A stretch of 25,530 nt of DNA from CAYMAZ01 sp964526285 (GTDB taxonomy: Bacteria; Bacteroidota; Bacteroidia; Bacteroidales; DTU049): the NCBI GenBank assembly GCA_964526285.1, contig CAZGIW010000058.1:1-25530 (forward strand). The letters are read 5' to 3'. A model generated the notes under the pieces. It was not told where the DNA came from, ran no database searches, and saw only the letters and a list, made by a program, of their open reading frames with translations. A program made the translations under genes and the position numbers. Each line of letters begins with the position of its first letter. The stretch's first letter is position 1. Below are positions 1 to 8,324 of this stretch, in pieces.

Positions 1-12
1 ACAAAAACAAAC

Positions 13-20
13 TATCTTTG
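13..20 (+). promoter_or_regulatory. possible -7 promoter motif at window edge
   Basis: TATCTTTG fits the Bacteroidota -7 consensus TAnnTTTG. It sits in non-IS sequence just before the broken istA and points towards istA'-istB. The position of a -33 element would lie outside the window, so this is a weak call from a short motif. Confidence 0.25.
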
Positions 21-38
21 TATTAATTATTGTCTTAA

Positions 39-941
39 TTGATTAGACCACTTCACAGATATGAACCAAGTTTTACGGAATATGCCCAGCAGTGGTCGTT
101 ACATTACCAAACCAACCTGACAGCAACAAGAGTTAGAAAACCCAAAGACAAAGCATCGGTTGAGAGTCATGTAAATGTTGTTTACAGGCGTATTTATGCT
201 GCTATTCGCAATGAAACACCACGCAGCTTGAATGAGCTGAATCAGTTGATATTTAAGCATTTGGAATTGCTCAACACAAGAGCACGTCAGCAACATCAAC
301 ACACAAGAAAAGAAATGTTTTTGTTGCATGAAAAATCAACTCTGGCACCGCTTATACAAGCTCCTTTTGTTGTAAAACACACAGTAAAAGCCAAAGTTCA
401 GAACAACTACCATGTGATGCTGGGACAGGATAAAAGCTTTTATAGTGTTCCTTATCAGCACATTGGGGCAACTGTTCACATTATATATGACAAACGAAAT
501 ATTGAGGTATATCACCATAACCAAAGAATAGCGACACATCCACGTATTTACAAGCGATACGGATACTCAACTTTGCCGGAACACATGCCCCAAAAACACC
601 AGTTTTACAGAGAAACAAGAGGTTGGGATGCCGAAGATTTTCTAAAAAAAGCATCCAACGTGGGGCCTTCCACTATTAGAGCTGTAGAAATAATACTAAC
701 ACACAAATATTTTATAGAACAAAATTACAACTCATGTCTGGGTCTGTTGAGATTAGCAGACAAATATGGCAGGCAAAGGCTTGAAAATGCTTGCAAACGA
801 GCAATTGCTGGCCCAAAGGTTACATATTCTGTTGTAAAAACAATACTTGAGAGCAATCTTGACAAAGCCAAATTACAGGAGCAACTTGATTTTTCTCTGC
901 CAAACCACGAAAATCTTCGCGGACATGAAACATATCAATAA
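39..941 (+). pseudogene. istA: IS21 transposase IstA, C-terminal fragment
   Basis: About 300 residues corresponding to the C-terminal part of IstA, the DDE-type IS21 transposase. The recognisable block is RYEPSFTEYAQQW followed by ARVRKPKDKASVE-like text (TRVRKPKDKASVESHV, about residues 30-45), which holds the third catalytic acidic residue (Glu). The helix-turn-helix region and the first two catalytic Asp residues, which lie upstream in complete IstA proteins of roughly 500 residues, are absent. Bases 1-38 have stops in this frame (24-26 and 36-38) and do not encode the expected preceding IstA sequence, so the gene is broken at about base 39. The TTG at 39 is only the first possible start after the break, not a natural one. 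Confidence 0.85.
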
Positions 942-958
942 CCTTAAACACATAACAT

Positions 959-1690
959 ATGATAGACACAAACAAAACCATTGAAAATCTGGAGTTTTTA
1001 AAACTTCAGGGTATGGCAGAAGCCTATGAGGCAATTTTGTCAATGCCATCACACCAAACACCAACAGTTAATGAACTGATGAGCCGCCTGGTTGAAGCTG
1101 AAATGCAGGACAGAACAGAGCGAAGAGCCAAGATGTATTTAAAACTAAGCAACATCAGATATGATGCTGTTTTGGATACAGTAAAATGTTCATCTGACAG
1201 AAACCTTCGACAGGAACAGCTGCATGTTTTGGCAGATTGCTCATTTATCAGAAGGAGCGAAAATGTTATTATCACCGGATCAACAGGTAGCGGAAAAAGC
1301 TATCTTGCATGTGCCATCGGCAGACAGGCTTGCTCTATTGGCTATAAAACACTGTATCTTGGCATGAATCGTTTTGTAGAAAAACTTGCTCTTTCAAGAG
1401 TTGACGGCAGCTACATTAAATTACTCAATCAACTTGAAAAATATCCATTAATCATTATTGATGATTTTGGATTGGCACCACTGGAGTATCAGGTCAAACT
1501 AACTCTACTGCAGCTTCTTGAAGACAGATATGGCAAACGTTCAACCATCATTACATCACAGCTTCCTGTAGGAAAATGGTATCAATATCTGAATGAACCA
1601 ACTTTAGCCGATGCAATAATGGACAGATTGTCAGTTTCTCATCATAAATTTGAATTAAAAGGCGAATCATTAAGAAAAAAATCAGGTTGA
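959..1690 (+). CDS. istB: IS21 helper ATPase IstB
   Basis: Complete 243-residue IstB, the AAA+ ATPase that oligomerises on target DNA and activates the IstA transposase in IS21 elements. The Walker A motif GSTGSGKS is at residues 107-114 and the Walker B LIIIDDFG at 164-171. The N-terminal IstB-specific region (LEFLKLQGMAEAYE) and the C-terminal MDRLSVSHHKFELKGESLR block are both present. The ATG at 959 follows the istA fragment stop by 17 bases, the usual istA-istB arrangement. It looks intact although its partner is broken, so it could act only if a full IstA is supplied from elsewhere. Confidence 0.93.
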   Translation: MIDTNKTIENLEFLKLQGMAEAYEAILSMPSHQTPTVNELMSRLVEAEMQDRTERRAKMYLKLSNIRYDAVLDTVKCSSDRNLRQEQLHVLADCSFIRRSENVIITGSTGSGKSYLACAIGRQACSIGYKTLYLGMNRFVEKLALSRVDGSYIKLLNQLEKYPLIIIDDFGLAPLEYQVKLTLLQLLEDRYGKRSTIITSQLPVGKWYQYLNEPTLADAIMDRLSVSHHKFELKGESLRKKSG

Positions 1691-1700
1691 TTTTTTTCAC

Positions 1701-1708
1701 TAACTTTG
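1701..1708 (+). promoter_or_regulatory. possible outward promoter in IS21 right end
   Basis: TAACTTTG matches the Bacteroidota -7 consensus TAnnTTTG. It lies just after the istB stop, follows a T-run (1691-1697), and points out of the IS into hsdR. No convincing -33 element is seen 19-21 bases upstream. If active it would replace the native hsd promoter that the insertion displaced. Confidence 0.35.
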
Positions 1709-1750
1709 CAAAAAATGTTCCTTGAAATTAGTGTAAACTTCATCGCAAAA

Positions 1751-1766
1751 AAGGTGGCAACATTTG
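1751..1766 (+). promoter_or_regulatory. ribosome-binding site and TTG start supplied by IS end
   Basis: AAGGTGG (1751-1757) is a good Shine-Dalgarno-like sequence 6 bases before a TTG (1764-1766) that is in frame with hsdR. Both lie inside the IS21 terminal-repeat region. This supports 1764 as the working start of the chimeric hsdR. No ATG in frame is available before the conserved part of the protein. Confidence 0.5.
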
Positions 1767-1800
1767 CTCCGGAATTACTGGCAACATTTGTCCGGAATAA
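1755..1800 (+). repeat. IS21 right-end terminal repeats
   Basis: Two direct copies of a motif of about 22 bases, at 1755-1777 and 1779-1800, differ by one inserted base and the last positions. They are the IstA-binding type of end repeats and mark the right terminus of the IS. Confidence 0.8.
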
Positions 1801-4565
1801 TCATCATTGACAACCGCTTAAAACAAGCCGGCTGGAATGTTACTGACCGAACTCAGGTAATTGAAGAGTTTGATATTATTGTTGACAGTAATTTGGTTCA
1901 AGAAGCATCGACACCATATGCTGGTAAACAGTTTAGTGACTATGTTTTATTAGGGAAAGATGGAAAAGCTTTAGCAGTAGTTGAAGCAAAAAAATCAACG
2001 GTTGACGCAAACATTGGAAAGGAACAAGCGAAACAATATTGCTTCAATATTCAAAAACAATTTGGCGGAGAACTTCCATTTTGTTTTTATACAAACGGAC
2101 ACGATATTTTCTTTTGGGATTTAGACAACTACCCACCGAAAAAAGTACATGGTTTTCCCACTCGTGACGACCTTGAACGCTACACATACATAAGACAAAA
2201 AAGAAAATCACTTTCGGGTGAATTCATAAATACAAAAATCGCAGGAAGAGATTATCAAATTGGTGCAATCAGGGCAGTTTTAGAAGCAGTTGAAAAAAGG
2301 AAACGAAGATTTCTTTTGGTAATGGCTACAGGGACTGGTAAAACCCGTACTTGTATTGCTTTGGTTGATGCCTTAATGAGAACTGGCTGGGCTGAAAGAG
2401 TTTTGTTTTTGGTGGACAGAATTGCTCTTCGTGACCAAACGCTTGATGCTTTCAAAGAACATTTGCCTGATGAACCACGCTGGCCAAAACAAGGAGAAAA
2501 AGAAATCGCATCTGACAGAAGAATATATATTTCAACATATCCGACAATGTTGAATGTAATTCGAAATGATGAAAAAACTTTAAGTCCGCATTTTTTCGAC
2601 TTAATTGTTGTTGACGAAAGTCACCGTAGCATTTATAATACCTACCAAGAAATATTAGATTACTTCAATACTATCACACTTGGTTTAACTGCAACACCAA
2701 CAGATGTAATAGACCATAATACCTTTCAATTGTTTGAAACTGAAGATGGAGTACCAACTTACGCTTATTCATATGATGAAGCTGTAAACCATATACCTCC
2801 CTATCTGAGCAATTTTCAGGTAATGAAAATTAAAACCAAATTTCAAGAGGAAGGAATAAACAAAAGAACAATTGCACTCGAAGACCAAAAAACATTAATC
2901 CTTGAAGGGAAAGAAATTGAAGAAATAAATTACGAAGGAACCGAACTGGAAAAAAAGGTTATCAATAAAGGCACCAATGCATTGATAGTTCGGGAATTCA
3001 TGGAAGAATGTATTAAAGATGCAAACGGAGTTCTGCCTGGTAAAACAATTTTCTTTTGTACAACTAAAGCTCATGCCAGACGCATGGAAGAGATATTTAA
3101 TTCGCTTTATCCTGAATATAAAGGCGAACTGGCAAAAACTCTTGTGAGTGAAGACCCAAGAGTTTACGGCAAAGGTGGTTTGCTAGACCAATTTACCAAT
3201 TACGATATGCCACGTATTGCTTTAAGTGTGGATATGTTAGATACTGGTATTGATGTTCGGGAATTGGTAAATTTAGTTTTTGCCAAACCTGTATATTCTT
3301 ATACAAAATTTTGGCAAATGATTGGTAGAGGAACACGTTTGCTTGAACCATCAAAATTAAAACCTTGGTGTACTGAAAAGGACAATTTTTTAATACTTGA
3401 TTGTTGGGATAATTTTGAATATTTCAAATTCAATCCACGAGGAAAGGAATTAAAAAGTCAAATTCCTTTACCTGTGAGATTATTCGGAATACGTTTAGAT
3501 AAAATTGAAAAGGCAATCGAATTAAATGAATCAGAAATTTCAATCAAGGAAATTCGGAGAATAAGAAAGCAAATTGAAATTCTACCACAAAACTCTATTG
3601 TTATACTTGATGCTAATCATGAATTGCAACGACTTGAAGATGAAAATTTCTGGAATCATTTATCCAATGAAAAAGTAGAATTTCTAAGGAGTGTTGTGAA
3701 GCCTTTATTCCGGACTGTATCTGACACTGATTTCAAGGCTATGCGTTTTGAAAAAGATATTGTTGAAGTTTCGTTGGCACATTTGGCAAAAGAAGAAGAG
3801 AAGTATCAAACTTTAAGAGATAGCATAATTGAAGAAATTGCTGAATTACCCTTATCTGTAAACATTATTGCAAAGGAAGAACAGTTGATAAAACAAAGTC
3901 AAACCAATCATTACTGGGCAACAATTACAGAAGATAAGTTTGATGAGTTAATTGTGAAGATTTCTCCATTAATGAGATTTAGGGAAGCTATTGTTCCACT
4001 TGGGCCAGCAAAATTTAATTTTAAAGATTTTGTAAGTGAAAAGGAATTTGTTGAGTTTGGTCCACAGCATGAAGCGCTGAGTATTGCAAAGTATCGTGAA
4101 TTGGTTGAATTAAAAGTAAATGAGTTGGTGTCAAATAATCCATTGTTGCAAAAATTGAAGCATGGTGACGAAATAACAGGCGATGAAGCGGAACAACTGG
4201 CAGAAGAATTGCACAACGAACACCCTCATATAACTATTGATTTACTTCGCAAAGTTTATAATCATCGTAAAGCAAAATTGGTTCAATTCTTAAAACATAT
4301 TTTGGGTATTGAAATTCTTGAATCATTTCCTGACTCTGTTTCAAAATCGTTTGAACAATTTATTGCTGAACATAGCTATTTAAACAGCCGACAATTAGAT
4401 TTCTTAAGGTTGCTTCAAACCTTTCTAATTGAAAAAGGTGAGGTTGGGAAAAAAGATTTGGTAAATGCACCCTTTACAAGAATACATCCTGATGGAATTC
4501 GAGGTGTTTTTTCAAACAAAGAAATAGAAGAGATTATTTTATTTATTAACCAACTGGCGGCCTAA
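1764..4565 (+). CDS. hsdR: Type I restriction enzyme, R subunit (N-terminus replaced by IS sequence)
   Basis: Motor and nuclease subunit of a type I restriction-modification enzyme. It translocates unmethylated DNA and cuts it, acting with HsdM and HsdS. The N-terminal nuclease domain shows D59 (FSDYVLLG) and the ExK signature E74-A-K76. The SF2 helicase part has Walker A ATGTGKT (about 189-195), DESH (284-287), TATP (309-312) and the QMIGRGTR motif VI in the second RecA domain. The C-terminal third is HsdR-specific helical sequence. Residues 1-13 or 14 (MLRNYWQHLSGI...) are encoded by the IS21 end. The family sequence resumes at IDNRLKQAGWNV, so roughly the first ten native residues are lost. 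Those residues precede the catalytic domain, so activity may survive. The stop overlaps the next ATG (taATG). Confidence 0.93.
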   Translation: MLRNYWQHLSGIIIIDNRLKQAGWNVTDRTQVIEEFDIIVDSNLVQEASTPYAGKQFSDYVLLGKDGKALAVVEAKKSTVDANIGKEQAKQYCFNIQKQFGGELPFCFYTNGHDIFFWDLDNYPPKKVHGFPTRDDLERYTYIRQKRKSLSGEFINTKIAGRDYQIGAIRAVLEAVEKRKRRFLLVMATGTGKTRTCIALVDALMRTGWAERVLFLVDRIALRDQTLDAFKEHLPDEPRWPKQGEKEIASDRRIYISTYPTMLNVIRNDEKTLSPHFFDLIVVDESHRSIYNTYQEILDYFNTITLGLTATPTDVIDHNTFQLFETEDGVPTYAYSYDEAVNHIPPYLSNFQVMKIKTKFQEEGINKRTIALEDQKTLILEGKEIEEINYEGTELEKKVINKGTNALIVREFMEECIKDANGVLPGKTIFFCTTKAHARRMEEIFNSLYPEYKGELAKTLVSEDPRVYGKGGLLDQFTNYDMPRIALSVDMLDTGIDVRELVNLVFAKPVYSYTKFWQMIGRGTRLLEPSKLKPWCTEKDNFLILDCWDNFEYFKFNPRGKELKSQIPLPVRLFGIRLDKIEKAIELNESEISIKEIRRIRKQIEILPQNSIVILDANHELQRLEDENFWNHLSNEKVEFLRSVVKPLFRTVSDTDFKAMRFEKDIVEVSLAHLAKEEEKYQTLRDSIIEEIAELPLSVNIIAKEEQLIKQSQTNHYWATITEDKFDELIVKISPLMRFREAIVPLGPAKFNFKDFVSEKEFVEFGPQHEALSIAKYRELVELKVNELVSNNPLLQKLKHGDEITGDEAEQLAEELHNEHPHITIDLLRKVYNHRKAKLVQFLKHILGIEILESFPDSVSKSFEQFIAEHSYLNSRQLDFLRLLQTFLIEKGEVGKKDLVNAPFTRIHPDGIRGVFSNKEIEEIILFINQLAA

Positions 4566-4942
4566 TGCATAAAGAAATTAGAAATAAGTTAATTGAATTA
4601 GCTCGGCTAAAAACACCTTGGTCATACTCTCAATTAAATGAGCAACTTCAACTAGGGTTTGATTTTAGTTTAGGTTACGACCGCGAACTAATTGGCGAGT
4701 GGTTAGGTGAGATTTCCATGCATGAATTCGAGCGAGGAAGACCATTACTAAGTTCACTCATTATTCATCAAGCAAAAGATAGAGAACAAGGCGATGGATT
4801 TTATAAATTATGTGAAGAACTTTATAAGATACCATGGCAAGATTTGAAAGCAGACAAAAATTTTGAGATTGAGAAGATGAAAGAATGTTATGCTTTTTGG
4901 AAAGACAACGAAAATTTTAAAAAATTTAAAAACGACTATTAA
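4565..4942 (+). CDS. Conserved hypothetical protein in hsd operon (125 aa)
   Basis: A 125-residue soluble protein translated through a 1-base stop/start overlap with hsdR and ending 2 bases before hsdM. It is therefore an integral part of the operon. The N-terminus (IRNKLIELARLKTPWSYSQL) looks like a small winged-helix-like or helical domain. A central block reads IGEWLGEISMHEFERGRPLL followed by SSLIIHQ. The C-terminal part, with DGFYKLCEELYKIP and YAFW, resembles short proteins I associate with defence and phage contexts. No catalytic motif or membrane segment is visible. A regulatory or accessory role for the restriction enzyme is a guess from position only. Confidence 0.8.
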   Translation: MHKEIRNKLIELARLKTPWSYSQLNEQLQLGFDFSLGYDRELIGEWLGEISMHEFERGRPLLSSLIIHQAKDREQGDGFYKLCEELYKIPWQDLKADKNFEIEKMKECYAFWKDNENFKKFKNDY

Positions 4943-4944
4943 AA

Positions 4945-6525
4945 ATGCTTACACAATCAATCAAAAATAAAGTCGCTACACTCTGGGACAAATTCTGGAG
5001 CGGTGGTATTTCTAATCCCTTAAATGCCATTGAGCAAATTACCTATCTGCTTTTTATAAAGCAATTGGACGAAACCGATAAACGAAAAGTAAGCAATGCT
5101 GATTTTATTGGAGAAAAATATCAATCAATATTTTCTGGTAAGTTCTTCCCTCCAGGTGTTGATGATAAAGAAGAGAAAAATGCAGTTGAAAAAGAAACAT
5201 TTCGTTGGTCATATTTTACCCGTATGCCAAGCGAAGAAATGTTGCTGCATGTTCAAAGTAAGGTGTTTCCTTTCATTAAACAGTTGGATGAAATAAACTC
5301 CTTTTTTACCAAACATATGGCAAATGCAGCATTTCTTATCCCAAGCGGTAGAATGCTTACAGAGGCAACGAAAACAATAGATGAAATTTATAAAGAACTA
5401 GAAAAAGAAAACCGTTTCATTGATGCACAAGGAGATTTTTACGAGTATTTGCTTGATTCACTAAGAAGTTCTGGTAAGAATGGCCAATTCAGAACCCCAA
5501 CTCATATCATTGAATTAATTACCGAATTGGTAGAGCCCCAATTAGGAAACAGGATAGCCGACCCTGCATGTGGTACAGCAGGATTCCTTCTGTCTGCATA
5601 CAAATACCTGATTACTCAATTCACAAGTGATGAGTATAAGCAAAAAGATGAAAGTGGTTTTATTCGTGGAACTTTAGCGGATAAACTTGTGGATGAAAAA
5701 GCCAAAACCATGCTTAACGAAGATACTTTTTATGGTTTTGACATAGACCCAACAATGATTCGCATTGGGCTTATGAACCTAATGATGCATGGAATAACAC
5801 AGCCAAAAATCGATTACAAGGATACTTTAAGCAAAAATTACAACGAAGACAATTCTTATGACATTGTAATGGCAAATCCTCCATTTACGGGAAGTATAGA
5901 CAAAGGGGATTTGAACGAAACATTTACTGTTGCAACGACTAAATCTGAACTTCTATTTCTGGAGCGAATTTATAAAATGCTACGCATGGGAGGTACAGCA
6001 GGGGTAGTAATTCCTCAAGGCGTTTTATTTGGAAGTGGTAACGCTTTTAAAAGTATTCGTAAAATTTTAATTGAAAAATGTGAGCTAAAGGCTGTAATAA
6101 GTATGCCAAGCGGTGTTTTTAAACCGTATGCAGGGGTAGCAACAGCAATTCTAATCTTTACCAAGGGTGGCGAAACCAACAATGTTTGGTTTTATGAAAT
6201 GCAAAGCGATGGTTTTACCCTTGATGATAAACGTGCACCATTGACGGATAATGATAATAGTAGAAATTATGGTGATTTACATCTAATTATTGAGGCTTAT
6301 AAAAAACGCAATCCTAAAAAAGAAAGCGACCGCACACAACAACATTTCTTTGTTCCAAAAACCGAAATTGAAGGAAATAGCTACGATTTAAGCATAAGTA
6401 AATACAAAGAAGAGGTTTATGAAGAGATTAAATATGATGAACCAAGGGTGATTTTAGAAAAGCTCCATTCGATGGAAGAAAATATTTCAAAAGGGATTAA
6501 AGATTTAAAAGAGATAATTGGATGA
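4945..6525 (+). CDS. hsdM: Type I restriction-modification, M subunit (N6-adenine methyltransferase)
   Basis: Methylates adenine within the recognition site chosen by HsdS, using S-adenosylmethionine, and is part of both the M2S methylase and the R2M2S restriction complex. The 526 residues begin with the HsdM N-terminal helical domain (about 1-150, WDKFWSGGISNPLNAIEQITYLLFIKQLDE). The SAM-binding motif I DPACGTAGF is at 206-214 and the catalytic NPPF motif IV at 311-314. QFRTPTHI, which typically precedes motif I, is at about 181-188. The length is normal for the family. It starts 2 bases after the 125-aa gene, and its stop overlaps the hsdS start by 4 bases (ATGA). Confidence 0.96.
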   Translation: MLTQSIKNKVATLWDKFWSGGISNPLNAIEQITYLLFIKQLDETDKRKVSNADFIGEKYQSIFSGKFFPPGVDDKEEKNAVEKETFRWSYFTRMPSEEMLLHVQSKVFPFIKQLDEINSFFTKHMANAAFLIPSGRMLTEATKTIDEIYKELEKENRFIDAQGDFYEYLLDSLRSSGKNGQFRTPTHIIELITELVEPQLGNRIADPACGTAGFLLSAYKYLITQFTSDEYKQKDESGFIRGTLADKLVDEKAKTMLNEDTFYGFDIDPTMIRIGLMNLMMHGITQPKIDYKDTLSKNYNEDNSYDIVMANPPFTGSIDKGDLNETFTVATTKSELLFLERIYKMLRMGGTAGVVIPQGVLFGSGNAFKSIRKILIEKCELKAVISMPSGVFKPYAGVATAILIFTKGGETNNVWFYEMQSDGFTLDDKRAPLTDNDNSRNYGDLHLIIEAYKKRNPKKESDRTQQHFFVPKTEIEGNSYDLSISKYKEEVYEEIKYDEPRVILEKLHSMEENISKGIKDLKEIIG

Positions 6526-8324
6526 GAGTTGAAAGATTAGAAAATATAGCAGAAGTTATTGCAGGCCAATCACCACCTTCTAACACTTATAATCAAATCA
6601 ATGATGGATTACCGTTTTTTCAAGGTAATGCTGATTTTGGTGATATATTTCCAACTGCTAGATATTGGTGTACTGCACCTGTAAAAATGGCATTGCCAAA
6701 TGATATTCTCATGACCGTTCGTGCTCCAGTAGGGCCAGTAAATATCTGTAATATTGAATCATGTATTGGTAGAGGATTAAGTGCAATTCGAGTTAATAAC
6801 AATCACTTTTATAAATACGTTTATTACTTTCTCAAATCACACGAAAAACATATTGCAAAACTTGGTGTGGGGTCAACTTTTAAAGCAATTACGCAAAAAG
6901 ATATTAAGAGTTTACAAATTCCATTACCTGAAAAATATGAAGACCAAATCCTTATTGCTGACATATTAAGTAAAGCAGAGGCCTTAATAAAACAACGTAA
7001 AGAAAGTATTGATTTATTGGATGAGTTTTTGAAAAGCACATTTATTGAAAAATTTATTAATAAAAGCTATCCTCTTAGAAAATTGGAAGAGATTACCTTG
7101 AAAATTACTGATGGAGAGCACAAAAAACCTGATTATAAAGAATCTGGCATGCCTTTTATTTCAGTTGTAAACATTTCAAAAGGATTTTTGAATTTTGAGA
7201 ATTGCAAATATATAAGTCTAGAAGACCATGTTAAATTTAATAGAAGATGCAATCCGGAATTTGAGGATATAATATATACGAAGGTCGGGGCTACCTATGG
7301 TAGAGGCGTTGTTGTAAATGTAAAAAAACCTTTTAGTTTATATGTTAGTGTTGCATTAATAAAACCTGATAAATCAAAAGTAAATCCTTATTTTTTAAAT
7401 GCGGCAATAAATCATCCCTTTGTTAAAAGGCAAGCTGACAAATCAATTAAAGGTGCAGGTGTGCCAGATTTACATCTAATAGAAATTAAATCATTTCAAA
7501 TCCCCCTACCCCCCGTTTCTATGCAAGACAATTTCTCCAAAATTGTAAAAAAAACAGAATCCCTTAAATCCCAATATCAAGAAAGTTTAAATGAATTGGA
7601 AAACTTGTTTGGAAGTTTAAGCCAACGTGCCTTTAAAGGTGAATTGGATTTAAATAAAATGGAAATTGATTCGTCAGTTTTAGATAAAGTTAAAGCTTTA
7701 GAGAAAAAAGTTTCTCCTGCACTAAACCCTACAATGCTTAAGTTTATTGAAAAGACACAAGAATTTCAGAAAATTTATGAAAAGCAAGCCAAAATAGCAG
7801 AACAAACAACTCGTTTTTTAAAGCCAATAAGGGAAATGGAGAAATTATTAGCTCCGATAAAAAACTTACCTGTCATACCCGAAGCTGTTTTACAAGCTCA
7901 AAAGAATTACGAAAGAATATTGGCAAGTTTACCAAAGAATATTCAGAAAAAAGAAGAAACAAAAATTGGTTGGGAAGATGTATCAACCCAATATGCAGCA
8001 GATTTGATAAAAGAAAAATATACAGGGTTTCATTTTACAACTGAAATGCTTTTCCGCTTCTTTAACGAAGAACATTTGATATACCCAAATTATTTTTCAT
8101 CTGAAGAGTTGAAAACAAATCCACAATTGCATAGTGCTGACGATTTAAAATCAATTGTTTTTTCTGCATTAAACAATGGCAATCCATTTTTAAAACTTGA
8201 ACAAGTATTTTATAATGGTGAAAAAGAAAATTTCACGTTAAACATCACACCTGAAGATTACGAGCTAATAAAAGAACGTAGTGAAGAAGAACGTTCGGGT
8301 GTCTATTTTACAATTGTTTCATGA
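6522..8324 (+). CDS. hsdS: Type I restriction-modification, S subunit with C-terminal extension
   Basis: DNA-specificity subunit. Two target-recognition domains are visible: about residues 1-150 (ending KDIKSLQIPLPEKYEDQILIADIL) and about 185-350 (ending IKSFQIPLPPVSMQDNFSKIV). Each is followed by a conserved helical spacer, the second ending QRAFKGEL at about 370-376. A normal HsdS would end near here, at around 380-450 residues. This protein continues for about 220 more residues. First comes a lysine/glutamate-rich, probably coiled-coil stretch (about 390-475), then an apparently globular domain containing WEDVSTQYAADLIKEKY and FHFTTEMLFRFFNEEHLIYP. I do not recognise that domain. The hsdS stop overlaps the ATPase gene start by 4 bases. 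Confidence 0.93.
   Translation: MRVERLENIAEVIAGQSPPSNTYNQINDGLPFFQGNADFGDIFPTARYWCTAPVKMALPNDILMTVRAPVGPVNICNIESCIGRGLSAIRVNNNHFYKYVYYFLKSHEKHIAKLGVGSTFKAITQKDIKSLQIPLPEKYEDQILIADILSKAEALIKQRKESIDLLDEFLKSTFIEKFINKSYPLRKLEEITLKITDGEHKKPDYKESGMPFISVVNISKGFLNFENCKYISLEDHVKFNRRCNPEFEDIIYTKVGATYGRGVVVNVKKPFSLYVSVALIKPDKSKVNPYFLNAAINHPFVKRQADKSIKGAGVPDLHLIEIKSFQIPLPPVSMQDNFSKIVKKTESLKSQYQESLNELENLFGSLSQRAFKGELDLNKMEIDSSVLDKVKALEKKVSPALNPTMLKFIEKTQEFQKIYEKQAKIAEQTTRFLKPIREMEKLLAPIKNLPVIPEAVLQAQKNYERILASLPKNIQKKEETKIGWEDVSTQYAADLIKEKYTGFHFTTEMLFRFFNEEHLIYPNYFSSEELKTNPQLHSADDLKSIVFSALNNGNPFLKLEQVFYNGEKENFTLNITPEDYELIKERSEEERSGVYFTIVS

Larger units (their letters stand above)
39..1803 (+). mobile_element. 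IS21-family insertion sequence, 5'-truncated
   Basis: Remnant of an IS21-family element: the C-terminal part of istA, an intact istB 17 bases after it, and a right end. The right end holds two near-identical terminal repeats 24 bases apart (1755-1777 and 1779-1800), each containing TGGCAACATTTG followed by CCGGAAT. Multiple end repeats of this kind are usual for IS21. I place the right boundary at the CA of 1802-1803, since the reverse complement then begins TGATTATTCCGG, but this is an estimate good to a few bases. The left end and the first two thirds of istA are missing, so the element cannot move by itself. It has landed in the 5' end of hsdR. Confidence 0.85.
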
